Positions 10,501 to 19,723 of a stretch of DNA of 64,000 nucleotides are shown here, one piece after another. Position numbers and translations under genes: made by a program. The number at the start of each line of letters is the position of its first letter. The stretch's first letter is position 1. The stretch spans positions 39,002,903 through 39,066,902 of the forward strand of contig OY365806.1 of the NCBI GenBank assembly GCA_959347315.1. Reading direction: 5' to 3'. The notes beneath the pieces were generated by a model. That model did not search any database, had not been told where the DNA came from, and was given only the letters and a program-made list of their open reading frames with translations. This stretch comes from Bimastos eiseni (Eukaryota > Annelida > Clitellata > Crassiclitellata > Lumbricidae).

Positions 10501-11212
10501 TTCTGTCTATGCTCTTTGTATTGTGCATATCATTACATAAACAGTGCTTACTGCTTTTGAATTAGACAGCAGAAAATTTATAAGAGATTTCATGTGTAAA
10601 TAAAATGCGACGCTTTCTACCGCTTTATCATATTTGTAAGATGTTCGCTTAGCATGCCTGCTCTGGCGCATGTGTTTGTTTGTGTGGGAGTCAGTGTGAC
10701 ATCCATGGTAACAAACTGGACTATATGTGAATACATGTAAGCTTGTGGTGATGGAATAAATATTAAGGTAAGAGGTCTATGAATTTGGGCAAAGAAGTGG
10801 ACAACGGAGGACACACCTGTGCAGTCAGGTGACTCAGATACATGCCATGGAAATGGACTGTTAGCTGGCTTGTAAAGATTGTAGTGATAGAATAAATATT
10901 GGGATATAAGGTCAATTATCTTGGTCAAATGAGTGAACACTTGAGTGCACACGTTTGCATATCTATGTGGACAGATAGCAATGGCTTTATGTGTGTATAT
11001 GTCTGTCAATCATATAGCATTTACACATCCCCTATTAATACACCAGACCAATGAGAGATGGAAGGATGGGTGAGGCAGCAGCGTACAACCACCAAGCTCC
11101 ACCCACTGTGACGTCATTATGCATGTTGATTCATAGTAAGGTACTGATTGTAGGACAGAGTGATGTCCTTGTACCCACCCTAATACTAGGACAGATCTGT
11201 CCTAGTATCAGG
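10484..11212 (-). repeat. Right terminal inverted repeat of element A, with 34-bp palindrome at the tip
   Basis: Reverse complement of 3114-3857 with about 5% differences by eye. The outermost 34 bp (11179-11212) form a near-perfect palindrome around GACAGATCTGTC with arms CCTAATACTAG / CTAGTATCAGG. A 130-codon frame (10617-11009, -) lies within; its counterpart at the left end has a stop, and no family is recognised, so I do not call it a gene. Confidence 0.9.
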
Positions 11213-11387
11213 TTGGAAAAACTCCTCTGAAATTATTTGAATTTAGTTTCTTTGCCTCGTTGATTAGTTCCACGTTAGACAAAGCAATATTAAGTGGCAT
11301 TACGCCATCGACATCGATTAGTTCCACGTTAGACAAAGCAATATTAGGTAGTGTTACGCCTTCGACATCGAGTTGTTTTATGCTCAT
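11213..11387 (-). pseudogene. B1 adenain-like protease, N-terminal fragment
   Basis: Starts at ATG 11387-11385 and reads to the element A junction. Its last block (ELINEAKKLNSNNFRGVF) is the usual lead-in of the protease family before the catalytic region. A 57-bp tandem duplication (about 11261-11374) repeats the segment PNIALSNVELIDVDG almost exactly. The catalytic part is missing. B2 has the opposite: catalytic part present, this N-terminus missing. Confidence 0.55.
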
Positions 11388-11441
11388 CTTCTATTAGGGA
11401 ATAATGTCCATATGCTAAAGTGTGAATTCCACTTTCCTCAA

Positions 11442-11572
11442 TTACTCGTCAATTTATCGTCATTTGATGAGAGGACTACCTTGCTGACTTCTTTGGCGTA
11501 GATATCGTGAAGTTGCGATCAAATGACATTCATCTTTCTCGATTGTTCTCTTTTGGTAAACAGGCAGTCTTT
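11442..11572 (-). pseudogene. B1 DNA polymerase, last ~43 codons
   Basis: Matches the C-terminus of the B2 polymerase (CLFTK, LHDIYxKEVSKVVLS) and stops at 11444-11442. On its 5' side it breaks off at GTCTTT (11567-11572), where B2 starts. The rest of the same gene resumes beyond B2 at 25690, reading into the GACTAC/AAAG codons. This proves the target of the B2 insertion. Confidence 0.8.
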
Positions 11573-11826
11573 AGTAGTTGATAATTGAAGCATCTAGCTC
11601 ATTTGACCATGACATTGGTCAATTCACCCACCTAATAGGTTACCAAAACATATTATTAACCTATAACTAGGTTAAAAGTAACCAATTCATGCACAAAACT
11701 AAGCTGGGAAATTTTAAAAAATTGAAAATGAGCCACAATTCATGCACAAACCTAAGGCTCTAGTCAAAACAGCCACCAATAGGTCAAAAGTCACGAGAAT
11801 GTCTAATAGTTTCGATGAGACATTAT
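11573..11826 (+). repeat. Left terminal inverted repeat of B2
   Basis: TTGATAATTGAAGCATCTAG, then GGTCAATTCACCCACCTAAT and CCAATTCATGCACAAA, all matched in reverse at 25494-25689. The left copy carries about 60 bp extra, made by a duplicated ATTCATGCACAAA segment, and an extra AGT at the tip. Both end near the shared AATAGTTTCGATGA. Confidence 0.88.
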
Positions 11827-13303
11827 CACAAGACTTTGAGATATTCATCATCAACCCATGAATTAAATGATTCAGGGTAACCGAGCCATTTCACCAGCGA
11901 CTTGTTACCGCGTTTCTTGATAACCTTTTCAATTCTAAATATTTCTTGAGTAGTCTTCTGTTGCTCCTGTTCGTAAGATGAGCCCTGTCTTTCCGCACCA
12001 TTATAATCAGTAATCTTATAAGTTGGTGGATCTGTGTATTTAATCTGTGAAATTGTAAAACCGTCAGACCGTTTCGGTGTGTAACCACTAACCTTTTTCA
12101 ATCATGTTCTTTTTCTTAGTTATTCTAACCTTATCTGCAATCGAGAATCTATGCACAATGGGTTCTGAAATTTCACTTCCATTTAAGTTCTTCCATAGAG
12201 CCTTTTCATGCGCTTTCAAACTAGCTTCAGACGATTAGAGTGGATAATCAACGGCTAGTGGTTTCGTGAAAATATTTAAGAGTAGTGAAAAAAACGACCA
12301 GGTAAGGTGGGGGCGTTGTAATGGAAGAATGCCTTTTTATATTTAATTCACCAACCATTTCGTTCAACACATCGATATATCTTCTAGTCGAATTAGCTGT
12401 AAAGTACTTAAACACTTTCTCTCTCATCGTTCTGTTCCAACGCTCAATAACTCAAGATTTTTCCTCTTTCTCGGTAGAATACAACTCGACCAAATTCCTT
12501 ACGTCTTTATTATAAAATTCTTTACCTTTATCCGTCCACACCTTACTTTGACGTTTTTTCACTACTCTTGAAAATTTTCACGAAGCCGCTAGCCGTTGAT
12601 TTTCCACTTTTATCGTTTAATGGCACGATCCATCCGTACTTGGAAAATACATCTAATACTGTTAGTAAGTACTTCACACCATCGTTATCTCTGGCGAAAG
12701 ACTGCACATCAACTAAATCTGCAGCCCATATTTCATCTATTCCTCAACGTACACCTTCCTTTTCCTAAAACGTTTTACTACAAGCTTATGCAACTCATCC
12801 GCGAGTTGGTCAGTCCATTTCAGAGCAGATTTTAAGTTTGAGTTTTATTTAAACCTAACCCGAGACTCACTTTAGTCGACAATATTGGCCTGACAAAGGA
12901 TCTCTTTATACGCTCCCGTAAACTAGGATCCGGAATATTATTCAAATCGCTAATCATCGCTCTGTCGGCGATATTCCAAGAAGGTGTATCGGAGTGTTAG
13001 TTGTAAGCTAAATCATGATGATTTGAAACGTTGTCGACCCTATCAACTGGTTTCGACCATTCTTTAGGAGATCCATTAGGATTCAATCTCAAATCAAGTC
13101 TAGTTCCAGGTCCCGTAAACTGATGACCTCCAAATGCATCTCTCTTGGAAATTTAGCCCACGGCAGCTTAATACCGCTAGTAGCCGTATTTAGAAACCCT
13201 ACCAGATCACCACCTTGTGCTGCTTTCACGAATTGAGTCTTAGTTTTATCGCATACACTACATACGCCTGCAAGCATTAGCCTTCCGTTTTTAATCACGA
13301 CAT
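11826..13303 (-). pseudogene. B2 fusion protein: PLA2-like domain + integrase core + chromodomain
   Basis: Read on -: an N-terminal VCSVCDKTKTQFVKAA block; then a parvovirus-VP1-like phospholipase A2 signature in two frames (TGPGTRLDL calcium-loop type, then PVDRVDN and HHDLAYN with the His-Asp pair) at about 13020-13130; a basic linker; then a DDE integrase core with Asp in WAADLVDVQ (about 12715), Asp in WTDKGKEF (about 12530) and Glu in VIERWNRT (about 12450); and a C-terminal chromodomain (FRIEKVIKKR, LVKWLGYPESFNSW) ending at 11826. Multiple stops and shifts, plus a local inverted duplication (12239-12295 against 12549-12605). PLA2 activity would help membrane escape of particles; integrase inserts the genome. 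Confidence 0.8.
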
Positions 13304-13379
13304 TCTGGATATTTTAGTTTCAGTACGAGTTTTACACTTTACACAATACATTCTTTTTAAATTCAATATATTCATATTT

Positions 13380-14138
13380 AAATTGGAAATCAAAGATTTT
13401 TCGTGGAATGACACATTATCGAAAAGACTCAATAGTCCTCTTTTACCCAGACGTATAAGAGGGCTAATCGTAGGAAAGTCCGGATGCGGTAAGATTGTTG
13501 AACTCTATTGTTGAACCTACTTTTAAGACCATGATGGCTAGACTACGACAGTCTGCAAGTACTCGGAACGTCTCTCTTTCGGCCGGAGTATATATACTCA
13601 AGAAAGCATTCGAAGAAAAATTACCGAAATAATCCATCATTGGTTTATTCGAATGCCAAAGACGAGGACATAAGACTAAACGTTTCACCGGTGTCCGTAA
13701 TTTAGGCAATACTCTAGGATAAAAAATCTTATATATCTTCTAAATTCTTTAAATCATCCGAAGACGGGCCAGATCCAAGAGACTTGAACCGGGAAAAGAA
13801 GAACCTAGTGATTTTCGATGACTTAGTTATAAAAGCAAAATAAATGCGAAACTTACTACACCCAGGGAAGGCATAGCAATGTCGACAGTTTTTATTTTGC
13901 ACACAATTATTTCAAACTACCGAGACAGACTATCAGAGAGAACGCAAACTTTATAGACCTGTTTCCACAAGACCACAAAAATATTAATCATATCTGCGAC
14001 GATCACGTGAGTATAGACATGTCTATGGATGAGTTTAAGAAACTTTGCGAAACAGCTTGCAAGCAATCTTACGGATTTGTAGTGATAGATCACACTAGTA
14101 GTATGAATAACGGCAAGTACAGATGCGGTTTCGATTAA
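13380..14138 (+). pseudogene. B2 DNA-packaging ATPase (A32-like)
   Basis: Divergently placed 5' to the integrase gene. Walker A LIVGKSGCGK at about 13467-13493; Walker B VIFDDLV at about 13803-13823; downstream block IRENANFIDLFPQD and a long C-terminus (DMSMDEFKKLCE) to TAA 14136-14138. The middle (13500-13800) is full of stops and contains a shift. Family: genome-packaging ATPase of Polinton-like viruses; sequence clearly different from the element A ATPase. Confidence 0.8.
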
Positions 14139-14179
14139 TTCTACATTCCGTCATAAATGAATCTTTGCTTATTTAAAAA

Positions 14180-14958
14180 ATGGAGTCACTTCTACAAAAG
14201 CTTGCAGGCAACACAGCTCGCTACACGGAGCCAAAGTCATCGTTTTACATTTATTGAGTGAAAAGAGTTCGTGAATAAGAACTCGGTTCAATCTGTTGAT
14301 TCAGTTCGATAAAGGTTAAAAGTATGAAATGCCTCTAATCAATCGGGAAACATATTTTTTATTCCCAAACAACGACGCGACGAACAACAGCTTTGCGTGT
14401 TCGCCGAATAATGGGAATATGTGCGATACTATAGTCAACCCCGAAGGTTACTATGAAATAACTGGTACAAAGGAACACGTACAGAGAATTAGGAAAAAAG
14501 AGCATTATGACATGGTAAACGATGAATACAATATTAAGATCGAGCCAAACACCAATACATTGAAGACTGTTCTACATATAGCGGAGAATTACATGATTCA
14601 TTTTCATGGTCCGAAGTCTATCGGTAAGGTTCTAGGTTTCAATGAGCGGAAATAAGAAGCGGGATACCAAGAATCAGAGAATATAGTGGACATAATGAGT
14701 GTCAGTAATCTGAGGGTAACGGGCGAAATCGTCGGGGCTTCCAACAGCAACGGAACGACTGATAACATAATTTATTCCTTTTTCCGAATGTGGGCCTGGG
14801 TAATAAGATTATCGAAACGCCGAGAAATTTGATAAATCTTCCAATCACTCATATCCACGATATCCACGACGGACAAGTCTCTCACCGATGAAGATGGTGA
14901 ACTAATTAATCTACGAGGAGAGGAATTATCGATAAGGTTTCATTTAAGAGAAGCTTAA
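14180..14958 (+). pseudogene. B2 penton-like minor capsid protein
   Basis: Opens at ATG 14180 behind tttaaaaaATG. After a stop at about 14254 the best coding block is 14329-14655 (TYFLFPNNDATNNSFACSPN, GYYEITG, then ALGF-like KVLGFNERK), followed in other frames by an acidic turn (DEDGELINLRGEELSIRFHL) that ends at TAA 14956-14958. The N-terminal LFPN and C-terminal INLRGEE..IRxHL blocks are the counterparts of the element A penton-like protein ends. Probable vertex protein; broken. Confidence 0.65.
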
Positions 14959-15002
14959 AAGTTTATATATATATATATATATATAAAGCGTCGATATACA
15001 AA
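14959..15002. repeat. (TA)n microsatellite
   Basis: About 11 TA units at 14964-14986, between the penton-like stop and the next frame. It has probably overwritten the start region of the following gene. Confidence 0.9.
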
Positions 15003-15579
15003 CGTCAAAGTTAATATTTCAGAAGGACAAAAAGAAAAATCGCCACAAGCAGGAACCGGTGTAAATATAGGATTAAAACACAACGATTTAAGTGGAAACC
15101 ACGTGTTAGCTCTTACCCAAGCACAAGTCAACAAGTTGGCTAAGGTGTATCAGGGTGGAAAAGGCGCGACTTTCAAAATGAGTAAAACGCAACTAATACA
15201 TAACGCCAAAGTCGAAGGTGGATTTATCGGTGCTATATTAACGTCTCTAGCAACTGCGGGTAAATTCTTGCTATCAAGCGTATTATCGAGTTTAGCAACG
15301 GGTGCATTAACAGGAGTAGGTGCAGCGGCTGGATCAAAAGTCATAGATAAAATAAGCGGATCGGTTGGTGCGATATATCTCAATAGTCAAGGTAAAAACT
15401 ACAAGATAGTGAAACAAGGCGAGGGTCTTTACCTGAAACCATGGCAAGGTTCTGCACTTGACAGTGAAGGAGAAGGTCTGTATCTGAAAACGGGTTCCGG
15501 ATTCAATAATGGTGAAGGGCTTATCCTTGGACCAGATTCACCGTTTAAAAACATTCCACTTCTCGGATTGTTACTTTAA
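15003..15579 (+). CDS. B2 hydrophobic, glycine/alanine-rich minor virion protein
   Basis: Open frame from about 15003 with no Met near its beginning; first in-frame ATG-like codons lie later. Layout: NDLSGNHVLALTQAQVNKLAK, GKGATFKMSKTQL, then a strongly hydrophobic region (GAILTSLATAGKFLLSSVL, LATGALTGVGAAAG) and repeated GEGLYLK motifs near the C-terminus, ending GLLL. The family recurs in invertebrate Polinton-like elements and looks membrane-active, like adenoviral pVI/pX-type proteins (inference). The frame is intact to TAA 15577-15579; only the start is damaged by the adjacent TA repeat. Confidence 0.6.
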
Positions 15580-15599
15580 AAAAATAATATTATGTAAAA

Positions 15600-15992
15600 T
15601 GTCTCATTATCCGATTCATAAAATGGGGTGGATGAAATCTAAAATGGAACCAATAAAAGCAAGAACTCAACCGAGATCGGTTCGTTGGACTTTGAGAAAA
15701 GATGTCAAGAATAGATCGATTAGAGAAAGGGGTGGTTTAGGATGGTCCTTTTATGCTCAACAAGCAATAACTATTCAACCGAGTGAGACGATTACTATTC
15801 CGTTAAGCTTCGGTGCACGAATGACAAAAGGAGAGCGTAAAGTTTCACTCAGTCAATAAATGTGTCCTGCTAAATAGTACCACTACCGGATTCGTGGAAG
15901 ACATTGCATTAGATTTTCAGAATTTAAGTAAAACCATAGTTACCATAGATGGAGAAGAAATGCTATGTTTTATCGAATACATCACCACTTGA
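15600..15992 (+). pseudogene. B2 beta-rich protein, dUTPase-like repeat pattern
   Basis: ATG 15600 (tatgtaaaATG). First half: basic N-terminus, then GWSFYAQQAITIQPSETITI and PLSFGARMTKG. A shift at about 15858 leads to VEDIALDFQNLSKTIVTIDG and MLCFIEY, ending TGA 15990-15992. The alternating hydrophobic strands, the IPxxFGxxM turn and the final FIxY strand recall the beta-clip/dUTPase-like fold, but no dUTPase active-site motif is visible, so enzyme activity is not claimed. Possible alternative: a fibre or decoration protein. Confidence 0.4.
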
Positions 15993-16029
15993 ATTCCATT
16001 TTAAAAAAGCTATTCTTCGATATTATAAA

Positions 16030-16569
16030 ATGGAATTAAATCACGCTGCCACTAATCGCTTTCAGAAAATTTCTGAAATGCAATTGAAAATATTACGTGA
16101 ACGGGAAAAGAGAGAAACAATTTGTAAAAAAAAATTTGAGAAGAGTGTTAAAGTAGTCGACGCGTTGGAAAGCTTGTTAGTCGTTACATCTTCAGGACTC
16201 GGTGTACTAGGTGTAATTTTTATAAGTACCATCGTATTCGCACCAGCCGCAACAATCGTGGTATCGCTATCAGCGGCAGCTGGAGCTTTGTGTTTGATAG
16301 GAAACCAAATCCGCCGAATATTATCGCTGCGGCAAGAAAAACACGCAAAAATCAAGACCATAGCTGAAGGGAAACTCAATTCAATCAGCGACCTTGTTTC
16401 TAATGCCTTAGATGATAATAATATCTCAGACTTGGAATATTCTGTTATTCAAGGTGAATTCGAGAAATTTTATGAGATGAAGGAAGAAGTTAGAAGTAAA
16501 AGCAATGACAACATAGATGAAGCGACGAAACAATCGTTCATTAAGCAAACAGAATTGAATATAAAGTGA
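16030..16569 (+). CDS. B2 two-helix membrane protein, SLATT-like layout
   Basis: 179 codons from ATG 16030, chosen over an in-frame ATG at 15949 because 16030 carries an exact TATAAAATG motif (16024-16032). A charged coiled N-terminus (LKILREREKRE), two adjacent hydrophobic helices (about residues 52-98: VTSSGLGVLGVIFISTIV, IVVSLSAAAGALCLI), and a charged helical C-terminus (SDLVSNALDDNNISDLEYS). The two-helix hairpin with coiled flanks resembles SLATT-type proteins, known as pore or sensor proteins, but similarity is only in layout. No disruption is seen; one of the few intact frames in B2. Confidence 0.55.
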   Translation: MELNHAATNRFQKISEMQLKILREREKRETICKKKFEKSVKVVDALESLLVVTSSGLGVLGVIFISTIVFAPAATIVVSLSAAAGALCLIGNQIRRILSLRQEKHAKIKTIAEGKLNSISDLVSNALDDNNISDLEYSVIQGEFEKFYEMKEEVRSKSNDNIDEATKQSFIKQTELNIK

Positions 16570-16640
16570 ACGTAAATTTACGTTTTACGTTTATGTTTTA
16601 CGTCTATATTTATGTTTAACGTTTAACTAATATGTTCGAC
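16570..16640. repeat. Short direct repeats before a late gene
   Basis: Five or six diverged copies of a TTTACGTTTATG-like word run from the end of the two-helix gene to just before ATG 16650. It could be a promoter array or simple slippage product. Confidence 0.55.
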
Positions 16641-16649
16641 ATTTAAAGC

Positions 16650-17550
16650 ATGTCGTTTCTAATAATCAAAGATCCAGAAACACGAGATTTTATCGTTGAT
16701 AAGTTTCTCAAGATGAAGGAAAATATAAAACACAACTCGATATTGGAAATTAGAAGATAGAGGGGTACAACGGGAATTGAAAAAGGCGTACAAACCAATC
16801 ATCGACTCGCAGTCTGGAAAATCCAAAGAATCAGGTACTATAAAAGAGAACTCTAAGGCAACAACTGCCGTGCTTTGAGCATTGCCAGCCTCGATATTGA
16901 CTCGTTGAGAGCGATTCAATTCCCACTGTATACGTCGATAGAAGTTTTTGACGATGATCCAGTTTCAGACATTAGAACTTTGGAATTAGGTGATATCGCG
17001 ACAAAATATCTAAAAGAATACGCTTCAAACAAGAAGTCGACGGATATGACCTTCGGAATAAACTCTAATGATAGGGAGTTTTTCATCGGCAACCGCCAAA
17101 TCTCGATCGTAGGAGATAATATAACGGTGGGTAATACCACCTACAAGGGAACTCCGAGGCTATGGGAATTGAAGTCGATGAAGGAACCAGACGAGTCGAT
17201 ATACAGTCAAAACGATCTGGACGAGTACAGAGAAGTTCTTGAATTGACGGGTGCCTTGTATCTACCGAATAATCCGAATAAACCCAAATCGTCTAGAGAC
17301 TTAAAATATTTAAAATCATTAAGCAGGAACGAATACTCTCAACGCGGCAAGGGAAGTTCTCGATGGCTGAATGAGTCGTAGTTCTCCAACAAGACCCCAA
17401 TGAGTTAGTGGATATGCTGACTCTACGAATCGCTAGCTTCAGACCGAGAAATACAGGATTAAGAAACGAAATAGTCGGTATCTGCGACGAGTTACTTCGT
17501 CAAAATATGATAAATGCGTTAGAGTATAAAAAATTAATGATACAATTATA
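16650..17550 (+). pseudogene. B2 conserved structural-type protein
   Basis: Begins MSFLIIKDPETRDFIVDKFL (aaagcATG context), breaks at about 16758, reopens at 16875-17381 (LGDIATKYLKEYAS, FGINSNDREFFIG, GTPRLWELKSM, then PNNPNKPKSSRDLKYL), and after a stop at 17379-17381 its C-terminal domain continues (LVDMLTLRIA, NEIVGICDELL) to about 17550. The family, about 300 residues, recurs in invertebrate Polinton-like elements between the two-helix and core-like genes; function unknown. In B1 only the last domain survives, fused to another gene start (11-214). Confidence 0.6.
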
Positions 17551-17552
17551 AA

Positions 17553-18026
17553 ATGATTGTCGTTACTAAAAGAAGAATTAATAAAAAAAAATACATCGTA
17601 GGAGGTGCTGGAATATTCGAGACGATATCAGGATTTTTCAAAAGAATGTTATCTTCGAATGCGGCGTGAGAGGTAGCATCAACTGCATTGAATGTTGGTA
17701 AAGACGCCGCGTCTAATATAGGAAAAAAGGCCATCGATGTCGGTAAGACCGTTGCAATCAACGCGTAAAAGCGAATAGTGGATAAAGCCGCGGCTAAGAT
17801 GTTTAGTCCGCCGCCCCAAGCAGCCGTACTTAGACAACAGATCAAGGATTTGCTAAAGAGTTTAATAGTCGACGACGGAAATACAGCACTTAGTCGAGGC
17901 GGCAAGGAAACGTTAAATCGCGTAATCAGCGATGAGATTACGAATAAAAATAATTTTCTGTCCGGTCACGGTGGCACCATGTCGATCCGAGATCTAGTGC
18001 GTGGGTGTGGAATGAAGTTGGCTTAA
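17553..18026 (+). pseudogene. B2 core-like basic protein
   Basis: ATG inside an exact TATAAAATG (17547-17555). A basic start (KRRINKKK), GGAGIFETISGFFKRM, then alanine-rich helix, with in-frame stops at about 17670 and 17766; from 17778 the frame is open to TAA 18024-18026 (LRQQIKDLLKSL, GHGGTMSIRDLVRGCG). The length of about 157 residues and the composition fit a minor core protein. It directly precedes the capsid gene. Confidence 0.6.
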
Positions 18027-18049
18027 AAATATTTTGTCGGTATATCAAA

Positions 18050-19333
18050 ATGCAGTCAGATATTCTAGAATTTACTGAAAATATTGATATAGATGAGGCA
18101 GTCAATAAATACGAATGGCACGCGTACGAACCGGTAGCAAGAACTAATCTGAACAGCGCTGGGGAAATTCGCGTGAATATCGAAACTCATGATCTTTTCA
18201 GCCATCCATCCGAATCATACCTGTTTTTCGAAGGCAGACTGACTAAAGCCGATGGAACAGCTTACGCCAATGCCGATGCCGCGGCCATTACCAACAACGG
18301 GCTCATGCACCTTTTCAGCCAAATGTCGTATTCCCTATCGAATCACGAATTCGAAACCGTGTTTCATCCTGGGCAATCCACAACTATGCTGTGTCAATTG
18401 ATATATCCCAACGACTTCGCTCTCGCACAAGGACTTAACCAATTATGGACTAAAGATACCGTCGCGTCTGCCGCTATAGACGATAAAACTGGATTCGCGA
18501 TCAGACAGGCGTATCTCATTCAGAAACCAACTGCAAAGGGCACAATTTACTTCATCGTGCCTATGAAGCACATTTTTGGATTTCGTCGAAGATTACGACA
18601 AGATAGTCTACGGTATGAAGCAGACCTTAACGCTCGCTCGCAAGTCTGATGACGATGCTATTTTCAGGTCAAATGCAGCAGTGGCTGGTAAAGTCAACAT
18701 CAGTTAAATTTCATGGTTTATTCCGCATGTCATTCCGTCTGATATGGAAAGAATGCAGCTATATAAAACGATCGAATCAAAGGCAATGTTACAGTAGCCT
18801 ACCGAGCTCATCAATGCGACACTATAACGGTTCCTCAATCGACGACGCTTAGTTGGCGACTTAGCGTAAATACGTCGCCGGAAAAACAACGAGGTATATC
18901 ATAATTGGATCTCAAAGGAATCGGAGCGGCGGTCAAGAAGCTAATCCATCAATTTTCGATCATTGCGATATCAAGAACACGTACGTGATGATGAACAATG
19001 AAAGATATCCAGCGGTTGAATACAACCTATCATTCTCGATTCAGCAATTTTCGAGAACTTTTAAAGATGCCGCGACCTTTAGACAAAATTTTTATGTAAT
19101 GGATGAACTCAAAACACAGGGTAACATCACACCAACTGATTATAAGGATTTACACCCGTTTTTCGTTGTAAGTAAGCAATCATAGCGGTTAAAGTCATCT
19201 GTCGTAGACATCCAGATCAAGGCAACTTTCAATGCCGCGGTGCCAGCTGGAACGGAAGCTTACGCAGTTATCATTTCAGATAAATTGCTAAACTTCCAAT
19301 CAGACGATCCGAAAAATGAGCGTTGTATATTAG
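18050..19333 (+). pseudogene. B2 putative major capsid protein
   Basis: About 427 codons to TAG 19331-19333. Open for 180 codons (NIDIDEAV, NLNSAGEIRVNIE, LFSHPSESYLFFEGRLTKAD, ITNNGLMHLFSQMSYSLSN, YPNDFALAQGLNQLW), then a frameshift at about 18590 and several more until IFDHCDIKN and YNLSFSIQQFSRTFKDA (18985-19185). An in-frame stop at 19182-19184 precedes the conserved end. The family is unrelated by eye to the element A capsid; its capsid role rests on size, position among morphogenesis genes and recurrence in such elements. Confidence 0.72.
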
Positions 19334-19361
19334 AGAAAAATGTGTTCTATTTTAAAAAATC

Positions 19362-19706
19362 ATGAAGCTCCTAGAACTGAAATCGCTAATGAAGAAACAC
19401 GAGCTAACGGGCTGGTCAGTTATGAAGAAAGCCGAAATTATAAGAGTACTGGTTGAGAATGGAATAATTTCAGAGGTAAAGAAGCCAGACAAAGATCAAA
19501 ATGAGATCGATCCAAGATACATGTATCTCAGAGAAATACGAACGAATCCGATAGCCGTTGATATCTTTGACTTGGAAACGGGTGACTTTGTAAAGTATCC
19601 ATCATTGTTCAAAGCGGCAGGAACGCATAAGACACATGGTAAATTATTAAAAAACTTTGATGGAAGAGTATGGAGAAGAACATACGACAGTAAGATCCGA
19701 TCGTAA
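19362..19706 (+). CDS. B2 SAP-like + NUMOD1-like DNA-binding protein
   Basis: 114 codons, undisrupted. Residues 1-35: SAP-like helix-extended-helix (LKSLMKKHELTGWS, KAEIIRVLVENGI). Residues 55-110: a NUMOD1-like module (AVDIFDLETGDFVKYPSLFK, HGKLLKNFDGRVWR). SAP domains and NUMOD1 modules both bind DNA, the latter normally as add-ons of homing nucleases. Last + strand gene before the convergent hairpin. Start context TTTTAAAAAATCATG. A regulator or genome-binding role is inference. Confidence 0.6.
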   Translation: MKLLELKSLMKKHELTGWSVMKKAEIIRVLVENGIISEVKKPDKDQNEIDPRYMYLREIRTNPIAVDIFDLETGDFVKYPSLFKAAGTHKTHGKLLKNFDGRVWRRTYDSKIRS

Positions 19707-19723
19707 GGCACAATTTTTAATGA

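Larger units (their letters stand above)
3114..11212 (+). mobile_element. Polinton/Maverick-type element A (8.1 kb, no polymerase)
   Basis: Bounded by inverted repeats of about 740 bp (3114-3857 and 10484-11212) that start with CCTGATACTAG. Genes run on + in this order: IAP-type RING protein, packaging ATPase, small basic Cys protein, a conserved unknown, retroviral-type integrase with chromodomain, penton-like, core-like, major capsid, adenain-like protease. This is the Polinton morphogenesis set. A family B polymerase, usual in 15-20-kb Polintons, is absent. Flanks are not a clean 6-bp duplication (GTTGTC left, TTGGAA right). The host B1 sequence across the insertion lacks about 0.95 kb relative to B2, so a deletion at or after insertion explains this. 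Confidence 0.9.

Noticed and set aside
15600..15992. Functional dUTPase
   Set aside because: Strand pattern is suggestive, but none of the active-site motifs of dUTPases is visible and the frame is broken.
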